Shown: piece after piece, positions 11,562 to 26,268 of the stretch
How positions within the stretch are numbered: the stretch's first letter is position 1
Layout: every line of letters begins with the position of its first letter
Assembly (NCBI GenBank): GCA_905331475.1
Contig: CAJNYU010000915.1
Coordinates: 60,211 to 124,210 of the forward strand
DNA from: Rotaria socialis
Taxonomy: Eukaryota; Rotifera; Eurotatoria; Philodinida; Philodinidae
Direction: 5' to 3'
DNA: 64,000 bases
The notes under the pieces: model-generated
The model's database searches: none
Seen by the model: only the letters and a program-made list of their open reading frames with translations
Told to the model about the DNA's origin: nothing
Position numbers and translations under genes: made by a program

Positions 11562-13957
11562 ATGTATAAACTTGATATTCCACTCAATTTAAAAGAGACA
11601 GCAGCTATAGAACGTCGTCGTCGAGCAGAAAAAGAACGTCAAGGACGAGTATTTAACTCTAAGTATAGACAAATAGGCGTTCGTATTCTTACATTATTTT
11701 TATTCAAATGCTAAACTATTATTTTCTATTGCTTATCATTTAAATACAGGTCGATAAGGAAGCACTAGATCAACAAGTTGAAGATCGCAATTGGTTAGAA
11801 GACCTTGAACAAAAACGTGCAGATGCATTTGGTAACGTTGAACATTGATATTTATGTTTGATTTAAAGTTTAAAATTTATTTAGCTAAAGATGCTATTCG
11901 CAATGATACAGTCGCTCAATTACTCGAACGCCGTCAACAATATGACGAAAGAGAAAATAATCGAGCAGTAAATGAATTTCGTGCTTTACATCAACAACCA
12001 TTCGCTCAAAGTACTAAATAGAGAGAAAAAAACATAATTTTATGGATTAAAAATTATTTTCAATTAATTAGGAGAATGGGATTTGAATGATCCAGATTAT
12101 TTAAAAAAAGATATGCCAGCACGTGTAGCTGACGATGATCCGCGTTGTGGTGTAGCTAGTTTACAAAAATTTAAAGGTGAAGATCTTAATTCGCCCGCAC
12201 GAAAGAAATATCAACAAGAACAATTACGAGAATGGTCGCGTTTACAGCAAGAAAACCAAAGACATGCACAACAACAACAACGTGCCGCCGATCGATTGTA
12301 TGATATGAAGCAAAATGAATTAGACCAACGTTCAGTTGAACTTCAAAGAGCCGAAGAAGAATGTCGAAAAGCGATTAATGAATCAATTAAAAATTATAAT
12401 GATGCTTTAGTAAGTTGAAGATTCAGACGAACAAATGTCATTACAGAGCAATTGCGTAGGTTTGAGGGAAGTGCATATTTAAAACTGACGAACAACAAAT
12501 TATTTACTGTAGTCTATAGTTTGAAGAAGTGCATTAGGCGGAAGTTAGGATCATACAGAAAATTAAAAATGTTTTCGCTACTACAAACATTTTAGAAATT
12601 CTACGCAAAAAAAATATCGTTTAATTTCGTCCCTTGAAGCAAATATTTAAAATTCAACAAATTTATCAGTTTACAATAGTAACTGGAATACTTTTAGAGA
12701 TTGTCTGGAATGCTAAGGTGAGAAAACATGATGATTAAATCTAAATTTAGTTTGTAATACAATGCCACGGTTGTTGATTATGAATCAGAATACGAGATAC
12801 TACTGTAAATAATGTAAAATGTTCCTAATGAACTGTTTCGCTCTATTCCATTGAAGTTTAATTAAATCTAAATTTAAAAATATTCTTATTTGACATTTCG
12901 ACAGTGAAATATCCTTAATATAAAAAATCCAGTGTCAAAAGAAAAAAAAGATTTCTATTCTAGTCATGACTTTTTAATCCAAGCAAATAATAGCAAACTA
13001 CATTTCTTAAAAAAAATCCATCGTATCTGACAGTTTCATGACAATAGATTCAATTAGTAGTCACGAGTAGGATGTTGCCATGAAGGCAAAAGTACATATA
13101 TAAACAAATCTCGATCTAAAAAAAGCCATGTGTGATTCATTCTAAAGTTACTGATGCATGTCCTTTATGAAAGATATTATCCAATGATAGTTCGCAGTGG
13201 ATTTTTGAAGTGAAATAAAACACAAATAACTCTAATATAATTCTCATTCATAGGTATTCTATCGAATAGTTCAAGTGCAAAGAGAAGACTCCTATGTCGA
13301 CCCCCTAATATTCTCACAACAGATCCGGCGCAATTAAATAATTGTATTACGAATAACAATAACTTGTTCAGGATTTTACAGTCTACTGAATATAATTTTG
13401 AATCATTGATTTTTGTAGCTACGAGAAACAGAAGAACGTCGTGCATTGAAGAAACGTCAAGAAGAATATGATAATTATGCTGAATTGGCAAATATGATAT
13501 CCTGTGATTTACTAACAGAAAATCCCGATCAAGCTATGAGTCAATTTGGACCTCATCGTGTGGTACCAGATCGATGGAAAGGTATGAATGAAGAACAACT
13601 ACGTCGTATACGTGAAGAACAACAGCAACAAATTGAAGAGAAAAAAGTAAACTTGAATTTTTTCGGGCTAAAATTTTATCATCATACGCGATTCTTTTCT
13701 ATCTCTAGCGTCGTACTGAAGAAGAACAACAACGTGAAGATGAGTGGAATCGACGACGATTTGCTGAAGCTAAAGCTGGAATGATTATTGAAAAACATGT
13801 TGAACATGAAAAACGTACATTTGAACAAGATGTCTATAATGATAATCAACGTCTAGCAAATGAACAACGTAATCTCAAAGCCTATCTTGACCGTGTTGTC
13901 TACACAAATCAGCCAACAGCTGCTTATTTCATGCAGTTTAATACATCATCAAGATAA
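11562..13957 (+). CDS. ribc2: RIB43A-like coiled-coil protein (RIBC2 type)
   Basis: Six exons (11562-11678, 11750-11831, 11885-12010, 12072-12409, 13419-13646, 13709-13957) give 379 residues, close to the usual length of RIBC proteins. The start MYKLDIPLNLKETAAIERRR matches the conserved RIB43A N-terminus, followed by VDKEALDQQVEDRNWLED and an almost entirely helical, charge-rich coiled coil, including REWDLNDPDYLKKDMPARVA. RIB43A proteins are filament-like inner proteins of the ciliary doublet microtubule, so a role in axoneme stability is expected. Intron 4 is about 1 kb, much longer than the others, and I see no gene in it. The open frame at 13177-13491 on the minus strand is a shadow. Confidence 0.93.
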
Positions 13958-16106
13958 ATTCCATTCATATAGAAAAAAAAACAGTGACTTTATTTTTTGA
14001 AATGTTCATTACATTTTTTATATCGCTGAAAGAAAAAAACTTGATTTGACTTTGCCATGTTATAAATGTCTCTCCATAAAGTCTCATAAATAGACTTTAT
14101 AAAAAGAAAAACTATACTTAATTTAGGATTTATATTGATAGGTTTGATGCGCTTAGAAAATTAATTATGCCAAGACATGATATTATTAGTGTTGATAAAA
14201 TTAGAATATTGTTTTTGTGTACTCAAAAAGTGACTACACTCTAGAATCGGTCAGTGTGTCCGTCCGCCCGTCCGTTTACACGATAACTTTCGAAAGGAGA
14301 GTTAGATCATGATGGAATGTTCTACACAGTTCAGCCTCACCAATGTCTCAGTCGAGTTCGAAGATGAGAAAGATCCTTCAAGAAATGATTGAGTTATCGA
14401 AAAACTTGTCATTTTTGACCAGGCCATCCCTGAGGAGGGGTACAGGGATTTTTTTCAAAAAGCAAAATTTTCTCAGAATTGTTCACAACATATATAAATC
14501 GACTCAGTTTTTAACGCTGATTCCGAATCTGATATTAGTTTTGAACTAAATTGTAGCTTTCTAATGAAACATCGCCTGAAAAACGTCTCAAAATGCACAA
14601 AAACTGCATCCAGAAATCAAATTGCCTAGGTTCTCATGACGATTTTGGTGTTCAGACATTCTAGAATGACTCATATGTCCCATGCACTTTTGCAGTACAC
14701 ATAACTCTCGGATGAAATCCGAAGTTTCCACATTTATTTTACTGTATCATCGGTTCAACGTTCATAATTAGCGTACATTTTTACGAAAAATATCTTTGAT
14801 AAGAAATATTTTCAATACTATGATGCGAATAGAAATGTCTATATCATTTGTTTATAAAAATCAATAAACAATAAGAAATTTTATATTATCTAATAAAAAC
14901 AAAAACTTATTTAGGTAGGAAAATCTTTATAGAATGTCTTTTATGCTTCGATGTGATTAACTATCCGAGATTTTTAAACGGCACACGTTCCGATTGAAGT
15001 TGCCGAGTACTTTATTTGATATATAAGTATGTAAAAAAAGTCACGTTCAAGAGAAAAATGACAGTCATAGAAATATAATATTTTGTTAAATATCACCTTG
15101 ACATTGTTGATAATTGTCCGGGATATTCTATCTATTGTCAACGAAACCATTAGTTGAGCCCCATGAACTTCCACGATGTCCATGATAAAACAAATGGGGA
15201 TTTTCAGAGCTTTGACCATGTTGACTGCCGATTAATAGTTCATGATAGGTTTTATATCAAACATTTTAACGATGATATTCCGAAACAAGTTTGTAAAAGT
15301 AGGACAGATAATCATTAGCAAATTACTGAATTAAAATCAGATTGAAGATCTATTTTAAAATAAAGCTATTTAATCATCTTTGAATAATTCCTCAGTCACT
15401 AATCATATAATGGAAAATTTTATTTTCTTCACATTAATTATGAAATTAAAAATTTTCAACCGCTTGAACAATTCTATAAAATCTTCGACAGGAAATCATT
15501 AAATGTTTATTAGTAAAATCGAAATTTTATTTTACATTCAAAAAAAATCATTGTTTTTCTTCCACTAATTAAAGGAAATATTTTGTATCATGCGACAACA
15601 GAGAAGAGAAAGAAGAACACATAGGCAGGATCCATTAAATTATTAAAAAAAGAAAATATTTCGCAGTATCTTGACCTTATTCCAACGTAGTCTATTTGAG
15701 CCTTTACTTTTAGAAAATAATTATGATACACTAAAAAACGAATATAATAATCTACACTTACTGATTATCTATATTTGAAAAAACCACTCTATCTCGGATA
15801 AATAGCCGTAGTAGTATATACTGGATAGTTTCATTAATGCAGTCTATCGACTATATTCTATGCTATAATCGCCACGTTATAGAGTCTACTATTTCATTTG
15901 AGCATCCTCTACATGTTCTTTTTTTCCTCTATTCTTCTTTTTTTTTAACATACTCGTATATCAAAGTTATTATAAACCAGCATCACATCCGTATTCTGTT
16001 TCTGAATAAAAATAGAATGACGATGTGGCAACCTACAGTTTTGCTTCATTAGCAGACCGACAAGGCAATTTTAGTTTACTGCAACATTGCTTTATAACTG
16101 GCAGCC
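13958..16106. other. Intergenic stretch
   Basis: I find no gene here. A segment near 14250-14320 carries a CCGTCCG-type run followed by TTTACACGATAACTTTCGAAAGG, more GC-rich than its surroundings and suggestive of a repeat end, but I found no partner in the window. The remainder is AT-rich with scattered short frames on both strands. The last few hundred bases must hold the nuclear receptor promoter. Confidence 0.45.
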
Positions 16107-18042
16107 ATGTCTTTATCTCAATCTTTACCATTGCGATCTGGATTTCCATCGGTGTATGAAGATGATTTGTTCAAGAAATTTAAACTTAAACATCATCGTA
16201 CATTACAATGTAAATATGAAATTGATACTCAAAATGGTCGAAGCAATTTTCATGAAGGTTCATTACCAGATACCGGCGGCAATCGCGCTGAACTATTGAC
16301 ACCGGACATCGATGAACTTCAACGACGAGAAAATGCACTTCTTAAATGTATTCAATCGCCAAAAGTAAATTATCATCCTCGAAGCTAGATTTGTTTTTTT
16401 GTACAGGATAATTATCTTATTTTAGATCAGCAACGATACGAATATGTCGTTGGCGACTAACCATCGAAAATCGTATAGTCTATGCAAGGTCTGCAACGAC
16501 AGAGCAACAGGTATACACTATGGTCTTGCAACATGCGAAGGTTGTAAAGGTATTTTGATGAGATTTAATATAGAAAGTTATGATTCTGATTTTATTTTTT
16601 CAAAAGGTTTCTTTAAACGCACAGTGCAAAATAAACGAAAATATCGTTGCAGTGGAAATGGCTCGTGTATTATTGATAAATCTCAACGTAATCGTTGTCA
16701 ACATTGTCGATTTCGAAAATGTCTTTTGCAAGGCATGGTCATTGCAGCTGTTCGATATGACCGAGCACCGGGAGGTCGCACACCTGCTAATGTGATGCAG
16801 TTGTACAAAGTAAATCTATTTTTGTTTTTTCGGCATTTTAAAAAGAACTTTTAGACATTCAGTTTACTCATTTAAACAGAATAATAGTAGATAAAGAATC
16901 AAAGACTTTAAGAGAAATTTAATATCTAATGAATATTTAGATCGACACCAAGAAATTGTAGGCTTTGTCATGTCTCGAATAATGTATGATTTATTACAGA
17001 AAATAGGATTGAAATATCGAACGTTCTTTTTCTTTCATTCGGCACCTTTGGTATCTATTACATTTTTTTTGCCTCGAACGATGTTTCTCAAAAAGCATCT
17101 ATAGCGTTTATATTTTAATTCAGTCTAAATTTTCCGTTTGAGATCTTTTATCCTAGATGGATTAAGTGTTTAATTTTGAAAAGCTTAAAAGTTAAAATCA
17201 TGCATGATTACTGATGGCATTAACCTTTGTCTTTTAAGTACTGTCGAATGATATAATATTTTCTCTTTCTAGTATAAAAATGAAACCAATGAACTTATAA
17301 ACAAGAATGTAAATGAGACATTTAATGCATTATTTGATTCGAATATATTTCATTGTTTTGATCAAATATCAACAATAGATATGTTATTTGAACATCTACG
17401 TCCATTGTTAAATAGCGAAATTTTGTTAACACAAGAATCAATAAAAAGTATTTCTCTATTAACAATCGATAAATTTATTTATTGGTTTCGTTCATTACCC
17501 TTTTATCCAACAATAAATATTGATTTAAGTCAATTTATGATTAATGACCGATGGTCGAATTATATCGTATTAATTATTTTTTATTTTCTAAAAATGAATT
17601 ATAGTCATGTCCATTTTATTTCCTATCCAAAATGTCTTCAGCGTTTATTTTATTTTACACAAAATAAATTTCTATCGTCATTATCATACCGAATACTTGA
17701 CCAATTTTTTTATTTCCTATCAACATTCTTCAATATACATCTGACCAACACGGAATTTACTCTATTAAGCATTTTACTTATATGTCGATCAAGTAATTTT
17801 GAAAATTTTGTTTGCTAGATGATTTAATTCTCTTCTGTTTAGATCAATTGAATAAAATTCATTTCAATTCATTTGAATATATTTGTCAAATATTACATAC
17901 GTATGAAATCACTAAACTCCCGTCGGAACAACCAGCTCGTTTTAATCGTTTATTAAGTTTCCTTGAACAGATTCAATCAATAACGCAAATTCTTATTACA
18001 CATCAACATTTTCATTTACCATTTTTACTTTTTTCAAGCTGA
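16107..18042 (+). CDS. Nuclear receptor, NR6 (HR4/GCNF)-like, with apparent frameshift
   Basis: Exons 16107-16364, 16426-16549, 16607-16809 and 17273-18042 give an N-terminal region of about 90 residues, a two-zinc-finger DNA-binding domain ([23 protein letters not shown] then [14 protein letters not shown]...[14 protein letters not shown]), a C-terminal extension [12 protein letters not shown] and a divergent ligand-binding domain. The eight zinc cysteines are present and the P-box is CEGCKG. The C-terminal extension with PGGR is most like arthropod HR4 and vertebrate GCNF (NR6A); the subfamily call is from memory. Near 17805-17815 the ligand-binding frame stops, and the homologous helical sequence [13 protein letters not shown] continues in another frame. 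The last exon is one base short of a multiple that would keep phase, in a T-rich run. It is either a sequencing error or a recent mutation that removes the last 75 residues. Confidence 0.88.
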
Positions 18043-20007
18043 ACTATTCTCTATAAAAAAAAAAAAGAAAACTGTTTCGAACATTTATGTGTAGAATATT
18101 TTATGAAATAAATTCAAACGAAAATGGTCGATAGACAAAATATCTTGATATTTTTTTATGGATCATGGAACACTTGTAGAGGCGGCCACCGACATAATGA
18201 AAAGTTGCTGCTACAAAGTTTAGCGAACCAGAGATTATTAAATCTAGATATTTAATTTTGTAATTCGAAGAGAAAACCTTGATTAATTTTAATCTGCTTA
18301 CAAGAAAAAAGCTATTCTTCAGGTAGCGTGATCAGCCTACGTAAGCTTTTAATCACAAAGTCGATTGCATCCTAGAAATGTTTTTAAAATTAGAATTTTC
18401 TAAAAGATTGGCGCACTTTCTAAATAAAATTGAATACATTAGTCACCGGAATGTCTTCTTTTAACATTGAACCGTGACAAACTATAGAAGAAAGTAAAAT
18501 AATCGTCATCAAGATATTTTGTTTACTACTGAGTCTTAATATAATATTTATTTTAATTTAAAAAATTGGGCCCTTATTGGCTAAAGCCTGAAGGTACTTG
18601 ACAGCTCTTGTAATGCCTGGCTTCTTTCTCATCCAGCCTTTTCTTAATTAAATCATGTCCTTCATTGCTCGTATGCTTTTGGTGTCATAGGGAAGATGAG
18701 TTTGAAAACCTACAGCTGTGTGCATGATATATTTATTGCTTACAGTTCGTTACTATTCTTTGACACTAGGGTTAAAGCAACCTAAACTCTGTGATTTGGT
18801 TTTCCGTCATAGGATGAATATTATCTTAAACTCGATTTCAATGACAGTTATGCACAATGAGATTCTTGACATCATGAAGGTATTGCTACACTGATTCGAG
18901 ATAGATTTCTGTCATCATCGCTGGATACGATGGACTTTGTCTCTGAATAAAATAATCATTTTAGTCGCATTTAAACTTGAAGACTTGGGGAAAATTGAAA
19001 AAATCATCTTTAGAGATGAACGAAATCCCTAATACTCATCAAATGACAAGTGAGAAAATCCTCATTTGATAGAAGAAGACGCCAAGCCTCAACATATTAC
19101 AAGGCGCTTATTCCTGTTCATAATAGAAATCTCCTTTGAATTAGAGAAGCAGAAGAAAATCGATGATCGTACTGTCTTGATTCTCGTTCATACATAAAAA
19201 TGTATTTCGATCATCCTCAAGTGCAAGTGAAAAAGAATACATTTAAGAACAACTCACGTTTCTCTTGTAAGTTACATAATATCTATTCTAGAGTCACTTG
19301 AGTTCTCAATTGCATTGCTATAAAGAAATTTTTCGACACGGACAGAGCCTATCCGATAGCCCACGGGGCTAATTATTAAGATGTTCATTCTTACAGGCAA
19401 CATATGCCACGATATTTCCAAAATAAGATGATGTCTATTATTATTGTAAGTAATAACTATTAAAAAGTTTTGATGCTATTACACCACCTTCGATAAAGTG
19501 AAACGCATTTTTATCATAAAAGAGCTCATTTATAGTTAAATGAAATAAGCCTGCAGGCGCATATGTATATTCGTCTATGAATTGTTGCTAAACTAATGAA
19601 ATAATTGAACAGACAAATTCCATGAATAGAATTTTACATAGCAAATCGTCCGTTCCTTCTCGACTATCGGGAGAAGCAAGGTGCACGAAGCGCTCTTGAT
19701 AAATATATATTCGTGTTTTAAAATGATTTGATATGAGAATATTACCAGTTGTTAATGTTTATCGTATAGAAACTACTTCTTGATTATCAATCCCAAAACT
19801 ATGTTATCATACAATAAATATTTCAACTAGAAAGCATCATAATCTAGGCATGAATGTTCTTATTAATGTTTTAAAAAATAACGATTAAACACACTTGGAA
19901 AAAAAGAAAAAGAAAAACGATGTTGATGAACAATAAATTAAACAAGATGTTTGATTTTTTTTTCAATTGAATAAATAATCGCGAAAAACTCTTGCATATT
20001 GCTTTGT
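18043..20007. other. Intergenic stretch
   Basis: Nothing convincing is seen in this roughly 2-kb gap between the convergent nuclear receptor and SURF4 genes. It lacks long open frames and I recognised no paired terminal repeats. The 3' untranslated regions of both genes must lie at its two ends; AATAAA-type sequences occur near 18105 and near 19935. Confidence 0.5.
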
Positions 20008-21018
<1,011 letters not shown>

Positions 21019-21346
21019 GATAAACTAATTCTCTATCAAAATCAATGAGCACGGTGAATGATGATGCTACTGGTAGGTAACGTGGTTTTTCCAGGGATTG
21101 GTTCGTTGCTCTAATGATTTGTCTATACAATTATTTTCTTTGATAAAATATTTGAAAAATAATTTTTTATTCAAACAAATGAAATTCTATAAATAAACTT
21201 CGAAGCATTCATTTAAGAGAAAAGAAGTCACACTGGTGACAATAGATGTCGACACATTTCTTGGCGTCCATAATTTGCGAATGAACGTTTGAATGGAACG
21301 GGTAAAGTAAGTCAAAATCTATCAGACACACACAGTAATATTCAAA
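21019..21346. promoter_or_regulatory. Short bidirectional promoter region, SURF4 / KDM1A
   Basis: Only 328 bp separates the two start codons on opposite strands, so both core promoters and 5' untranslated regions must fit here. I see no obvious TATA box. Both neighbours are broadly expressed genes in animals, which fits a shared housekeeping-type promoter; that is inference. Confidence 0.5.
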
Positions 21347-24300
21347 ATGGGTGATGATGGAAGACAGCATCAAGAATTTCGAGCACGCCGTGTTGATGGA
21401 ACAATTCCTGATGGTAATTTAGAAGCTGCATAAATTTGTGTAACTTTTTCGTCAGTTTTGTTTTTATAAGGCTTGGAAGATGCTGCCGCACAAAGTCGTC
21501 TTACACATGATCGAATGTCAGCAGAAGAAACACGTTTATTTCCAGAAGTGTGTAAAGGTGATATTAAACGACACAAAGCATTCTTAATTATTCGAAATAA
21601 TGCTGTAAGCCATTTTGATTTTGTTCTTCTAATTTCATTGTTTCTGAATAATGAATTCATGTTTATTCTAGCTTCGAATGTGGTTCGATGAACCTCGAGT
21701 TCAACTTACATTTGAGAAAATCATGGAAAAATTAAATCAAGTCGAACCACAATATGCCACTGGTAATTAAAAATTGATTCGCTAATTCCTACATACGTAT
21801 ATCCTTTTCTTTTTTAGATGAACGAATACTTGCTGGAAAAATTTTTCTTTATCTTGAACGTTATGGCTATATCAATTTTGGAGTTTTTAAACGATTGACA
21901 ATTCCACTTGGCAGTAAAGTTTCGTAGGATCTTTTAAATAAAATTTCCTTTTTTTTACTAGCTAAAAAAGATAAACCACGCATAATTGTGATTGGTGCCG
22001 GCATTGCTGGTATCATTGCTGCACGACAATTACAATATTTCGGATTCGAAACTATTATTCTCGAAGGACGCGTAGGTGTTATTCATCTTTCGAATAATAA
22101 AAAGGTGAAGAAGAAAAATCTTTCTCTAGAGTCGAGTCGGCGGTCGCATAGCAACATTTCGTAAGAATAACTTTGTAGCTGATCTTGGCGCGATGGTCGT
22201 TACGGGCTTGGGTGGTAATCCAGTGTCTGTATTACAAACACAAACAAATTTAGATCTTGTACCAGTTAAACATAAATGTCCAATGTATGAATGTTCTCAG
22301 AATGTGGTATGTTACGATTTTTCTCTGGGAGTGTGTATTTGATCGGAAAATAAATTCTTATTGTAGTTAGCAAATCCTTTTTTAAAGCCATTTGAATTGA
22401 TTAACTATCGACGCCGATATCTTCGGGTTAATTGAATCGAGCTTCTGTTTTTCTTTTGCATTTATTTTATTTGCTGAGCGAATTTTAATACATTTGAAAA
22501 ATATTTCGTTTTTGCTTATTAGGTACCAAAAGCGAAAGATGAAGTAGTTGAAAGAGAATTTAATCGTTTACTCGAAGCATGCTCGTATTTGGCTCATACA
22601 CTCGATGACGAAGTCGACGGAAAAAAACAATACTATTCATTAGGTGATGTTCTCGAACAACTAATTCGTGCACAAGAAAAAGCTGTAAGAGAAAAATATG
22701 TTCAACATTTACGTGAAATATCCAAAATGAAAGAATCACTCCGAGCTATTTTAACAAAAGTATGATTGACTTTTCGTTTTACTATTTTAATGATTATGTT
22801 TAATACAATTATGATAGATGTGTGATGTTCGAACAAATTGCGTTCGTTTAAATAAAGAATATTCAGAAGTCTTACAAGTACCAGACAATGCAAATGTACT
22901 CGAAGAATTTATTATACGTGATGTGGCCAAAAATTTAGTTGTCACTACTGAAGTACGGTTTTTTATTAGAATCCGTCGAATAGAATTAAATCCTTTTCTG
23001 ATACTATAGGAATATGCTCGTCTCGAAACACAAGCTGCACAACTAAAAGAACAAATTCGTCTAGCTGAAGATAATCCACCGCCGTATGTTTTCCTTATTG
23101 GATAAAGTTTCTTCGGTCGTTGCAATATAATTTATTTGTATCTAGTCGTCTCTATCTGAGTGTAACTGATCGTCGTATTCTTGACTGGCATATGGCTAAT
23201 TTAGAATTCGCTAATGCAGCACCATTAAATTGTTTATCATTGAAATTTTGGGATCAAGGTACGAATACATTGAATTCAATAATAAAGACGTGTTTGTTTT
23301 TTGTTTTCTTCAGATGATGAATATGAATTTACTGGTTGTCATCTTACTGGTAAAGAAATTGATGCTGTATGAAAAAACAAGTGATTATTTCATTTTCTAT
23401 ATAGTACGTAATGGTTATTCTAATTTACCGGTGGCTCTCTGTGAAAATCAAAATATACGACTTAAACGAATAGTTAAAAAGATTACCTATAATAAATCAG
23501 GTATGTTATGTCTACTGATCATTGATTAGTTACAAACTAGGTGTTAAAAGATGAAGTTTTATTATCACATAGTTTCATTCATTTACATGCGTATATTTAA
23601 TTGTATTTTTTTCTGCAGCTGTTGAAGTTAGTGTTGAAAATGGTGAAGATTCCAAGAACGACATGATTGAAACATATCGAGCTGAAGCAGTACTTGTTAC
23701 TGTACCATTAGGTGTATTGAAAGAAAATGTTATCGTATTTGACCCACCTTTACCTGAAGATAAACAATCAGCAATTGAACGAGTCGGTTTCGGAAACTTG
23801 AATAAAGTAAGTTACTCTTTCTTTTTTTTTCTGTTTCATTCATATTTCTATTGTAATCAATAATTAAGGTTGTTTTATGCTTTGATAAAATATTTTGGGA
23901 TGCAAATCATACATTATTTGCTCATGTTAATGCTTCAACATCATCGCGCGGAGAATTATTTCTCTTCTGGTGTTTTACGAAGCCACCAATACTTATAGCT
24001 TTAGTTGCTGGTGATGCTGCTAATGTTGTGGAATGCGCAACTGACGACGTCATCATTGGTCGTACACTTGTTGTTCTGAGAAATATTTTTGGTTCAGTAG
24101 CTGTTCCTTCAGTAAGTTACTAGGATATATGGAACTAGTTCCTATGATTCTGATATACGTATTTCAGAAATATTGTTTACACATTATTTCTTATTCATTC
24201 TAGCCAAAAGAATCTCTAGTGACTCGATGGAAATCAGATCCGTTTGCACGTGGTTCTTACTCATATGTTGCTGTTGGCGCTTCAGGTTATTTAATTGCTT

Positions 24301-24543
24301 CAAAAAAAAAGAAAAGAATAGTACTAAATCAGATTTCCTCTCATTTAAGGTGATGATTATGATATATTAGCTCGGCCAGTTGAATATCCTGGCGATAAAA
24401 TTCCACGTGTATATTTTGCTGGTGAACATACAAATCGAAATTATCCAGCAACCGTTCACGGTGCTCTATTAAGTGGATTGCGTGAGGCTCGGCGTGTAGC
24501 CGATGCATTTCTTGGTTCGATTTATGAAATTTCGGCACCTTAA
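21347..24543 (+). CDS. kdm1a: Lysine-specific histone demethylase 1 (LSD1)
   Basis: About 15 short exons with small introns encode roughly 690 residues. After only about 25 residues comes the SWIRM domain ([15 protein letters not shown] to NFGVFKRL, about 25-130). The flavin-binding amine-oxidase domain begins [18 protein letters not shown], followed by [20 protein letters not shown] and [11 protein letters not shown] tower-domain coiled coil (about 270-375) carries the CoREST-binding helices. The second oxidase half includes [24 protein letters not shown] with the lysine equivalent to human K661 that contacts FAD and water, and [20 protein letters not shown]. Human LSD1 is 852 residues; most of the difference is the missing disordered N-terminus. 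It removes methyl groups from histone H3 lysine 4 in the nucleus. The first exon donor and the stop at 24541-24543 are clear. Confidence 0.96.
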
Positions 24544-26268
24544 ATCTTTTTGTTCTCTTTAATGCAAAAAATGACTACTGTTGTGTTGTATATTAAATGT
24601 TACTAAAGGGAAAACAAAATATAATAACGTATCAGATAATATTTCCCATCTTTTGTTTTGTTAAATACATTCATGAGTGGATGTGGCGTGAATCTTCTGT
24701 TTCGCCATGTTCACGGATTAAAATTAGATGCCTATGATTTTTATGCTCTACTCAAAATAGGAAAAGGAACAAGTGTACTTTTGTAGTTCTGACGTACAAC
24801 AGTACTCTTCGCTCCTCCCCCTTGTTTGTGTATCACATTTAAAGTCTTGCAGGACGAAATGAACGCAAGCGAAAAAAATTATGTCAAAAATTTTCACTCT
24901 AAATAATAATTTCAAAAAAAGAGAATTTTTCGTTTTCGACAATCTTGGTTACAACTAAGGAAAATCTTACAAATCGTGCGGTTACTTTATAATGTATTGA
25001 ATACCACGACATTGATGATGATCGATAAGTTACACCGGATTTTTGTGAACTATACTGATAGGGTAATTCGCTTTTTTTACGTCAAAACATGGTAATTAAA
25101 AACAAAAAATTCTCTTTGATTCTATACTTCACGACTCATTGGTCTAGACATCTTTCACATAACATTAGTAGCGTTTTCAAAACACATCTAATTATTGACT
25201 TAGAAACTCTTTGCTCTATACTTGATTTTCGTGTGTTTTCAAACGACCTTTTTAATTTAAATCAATCCATAATACATCGATCTGCTGAACTAAAACTTGT
25301 TACATCGTTGAACTTGGCTACTGTACCGCTCATAATATTGACTAACACTTGTATTCTGATTATGAAATGTACGCTGGGTTTGAGTATCAAATCAAGAATA
25401 AAATAAGCGCGAAGCGTAGATTTCAACAATAACTTTGACTTAAATGAACTCTTCAACTATCTAATTGATATATATATCATTTGCATTATTTGATATTTGG
25501 AACATTTCCTCTCTGAAATCGAAATATTTACAAACATATCTATTATCGTTTTTTTTTCCATATTTATCTTTAAAAGATTTCATTCCTACTATTTTTCTAA
25601 TAACTAAACACATAGAACATCCCTATCTTTTGGTACTGCATATTATTTAAATTTTCGTAATACGAATGGTTCAACTACGAATAGAATACTTATTATTCTT
25701 TCAAGATATTTCAAATTGAATACAGAAGGTAAAAATTCTCTTCTACATTCAAAACTGATATATTTCGATTAAATTAGATTACAAAAGAGGAATAATCATC
25801 AAGCTTAAAGTTGACATCGAACAAACACATTTTGGCTACTATTTAAAGAATATTCTTCTTCTTTTTTGATAAAATAATATTTGCTTAGAGGTAGGACTAT
25901 TTGTTGCAATATTTGATTAAGTATCATCCTATTGGAAGTTTTAAATTATAATTTTTACATAAATTTTAACGTATTGAAGATTAATCATAGTCATTGCTAA
26001 CAATGAAATTCTTTCATCTAAAGACTGAAAATGAAATACAAAATAGAATTCTTTTTATTATAATATTGTAAATAGAGATGACGATGAACAATATACGAAA
26101 AGAAAAAGATCTGCTTTAAAGGGTAAGAATGCAGCAAAAAAACGAAAGAAAAATCAAGCAATAGAGCAGGTTAGAATGGAATGTTTTATGTTTATCAAAT
26201 ATCTACAATGTCGACATGCGAAAAGAAAGAAAAAGGAAAACAAAACAAAACAAAAACGTTTTTATTTT
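24544..26268. other. Intergenic stretch
   Basis: No gene is seen between the convergent KDM1A and FOXA genes. Short open frames (for example 25089-25406 plus, 25262-25456 minus) have low-complexity AT-rich composition and no recognised domain. The 3' untranslated region of FOXA must lie at the right-hand end. Confidence 0.5.

Noticed and set aside
17381-17818. Separate short gene downstream of the nuclear receptor DNA-binding domain
   Set aside because: The frame continues the receptor from exon 4 at 17273 in phase with exon 3, so it is its ligand-binding domain.
17805-17822. A tiny intron to explain the receptor frameshift
   Set aside because: The only GT...AG there (GTTTGCTAG) is 9 nt, far below any functional intron size.
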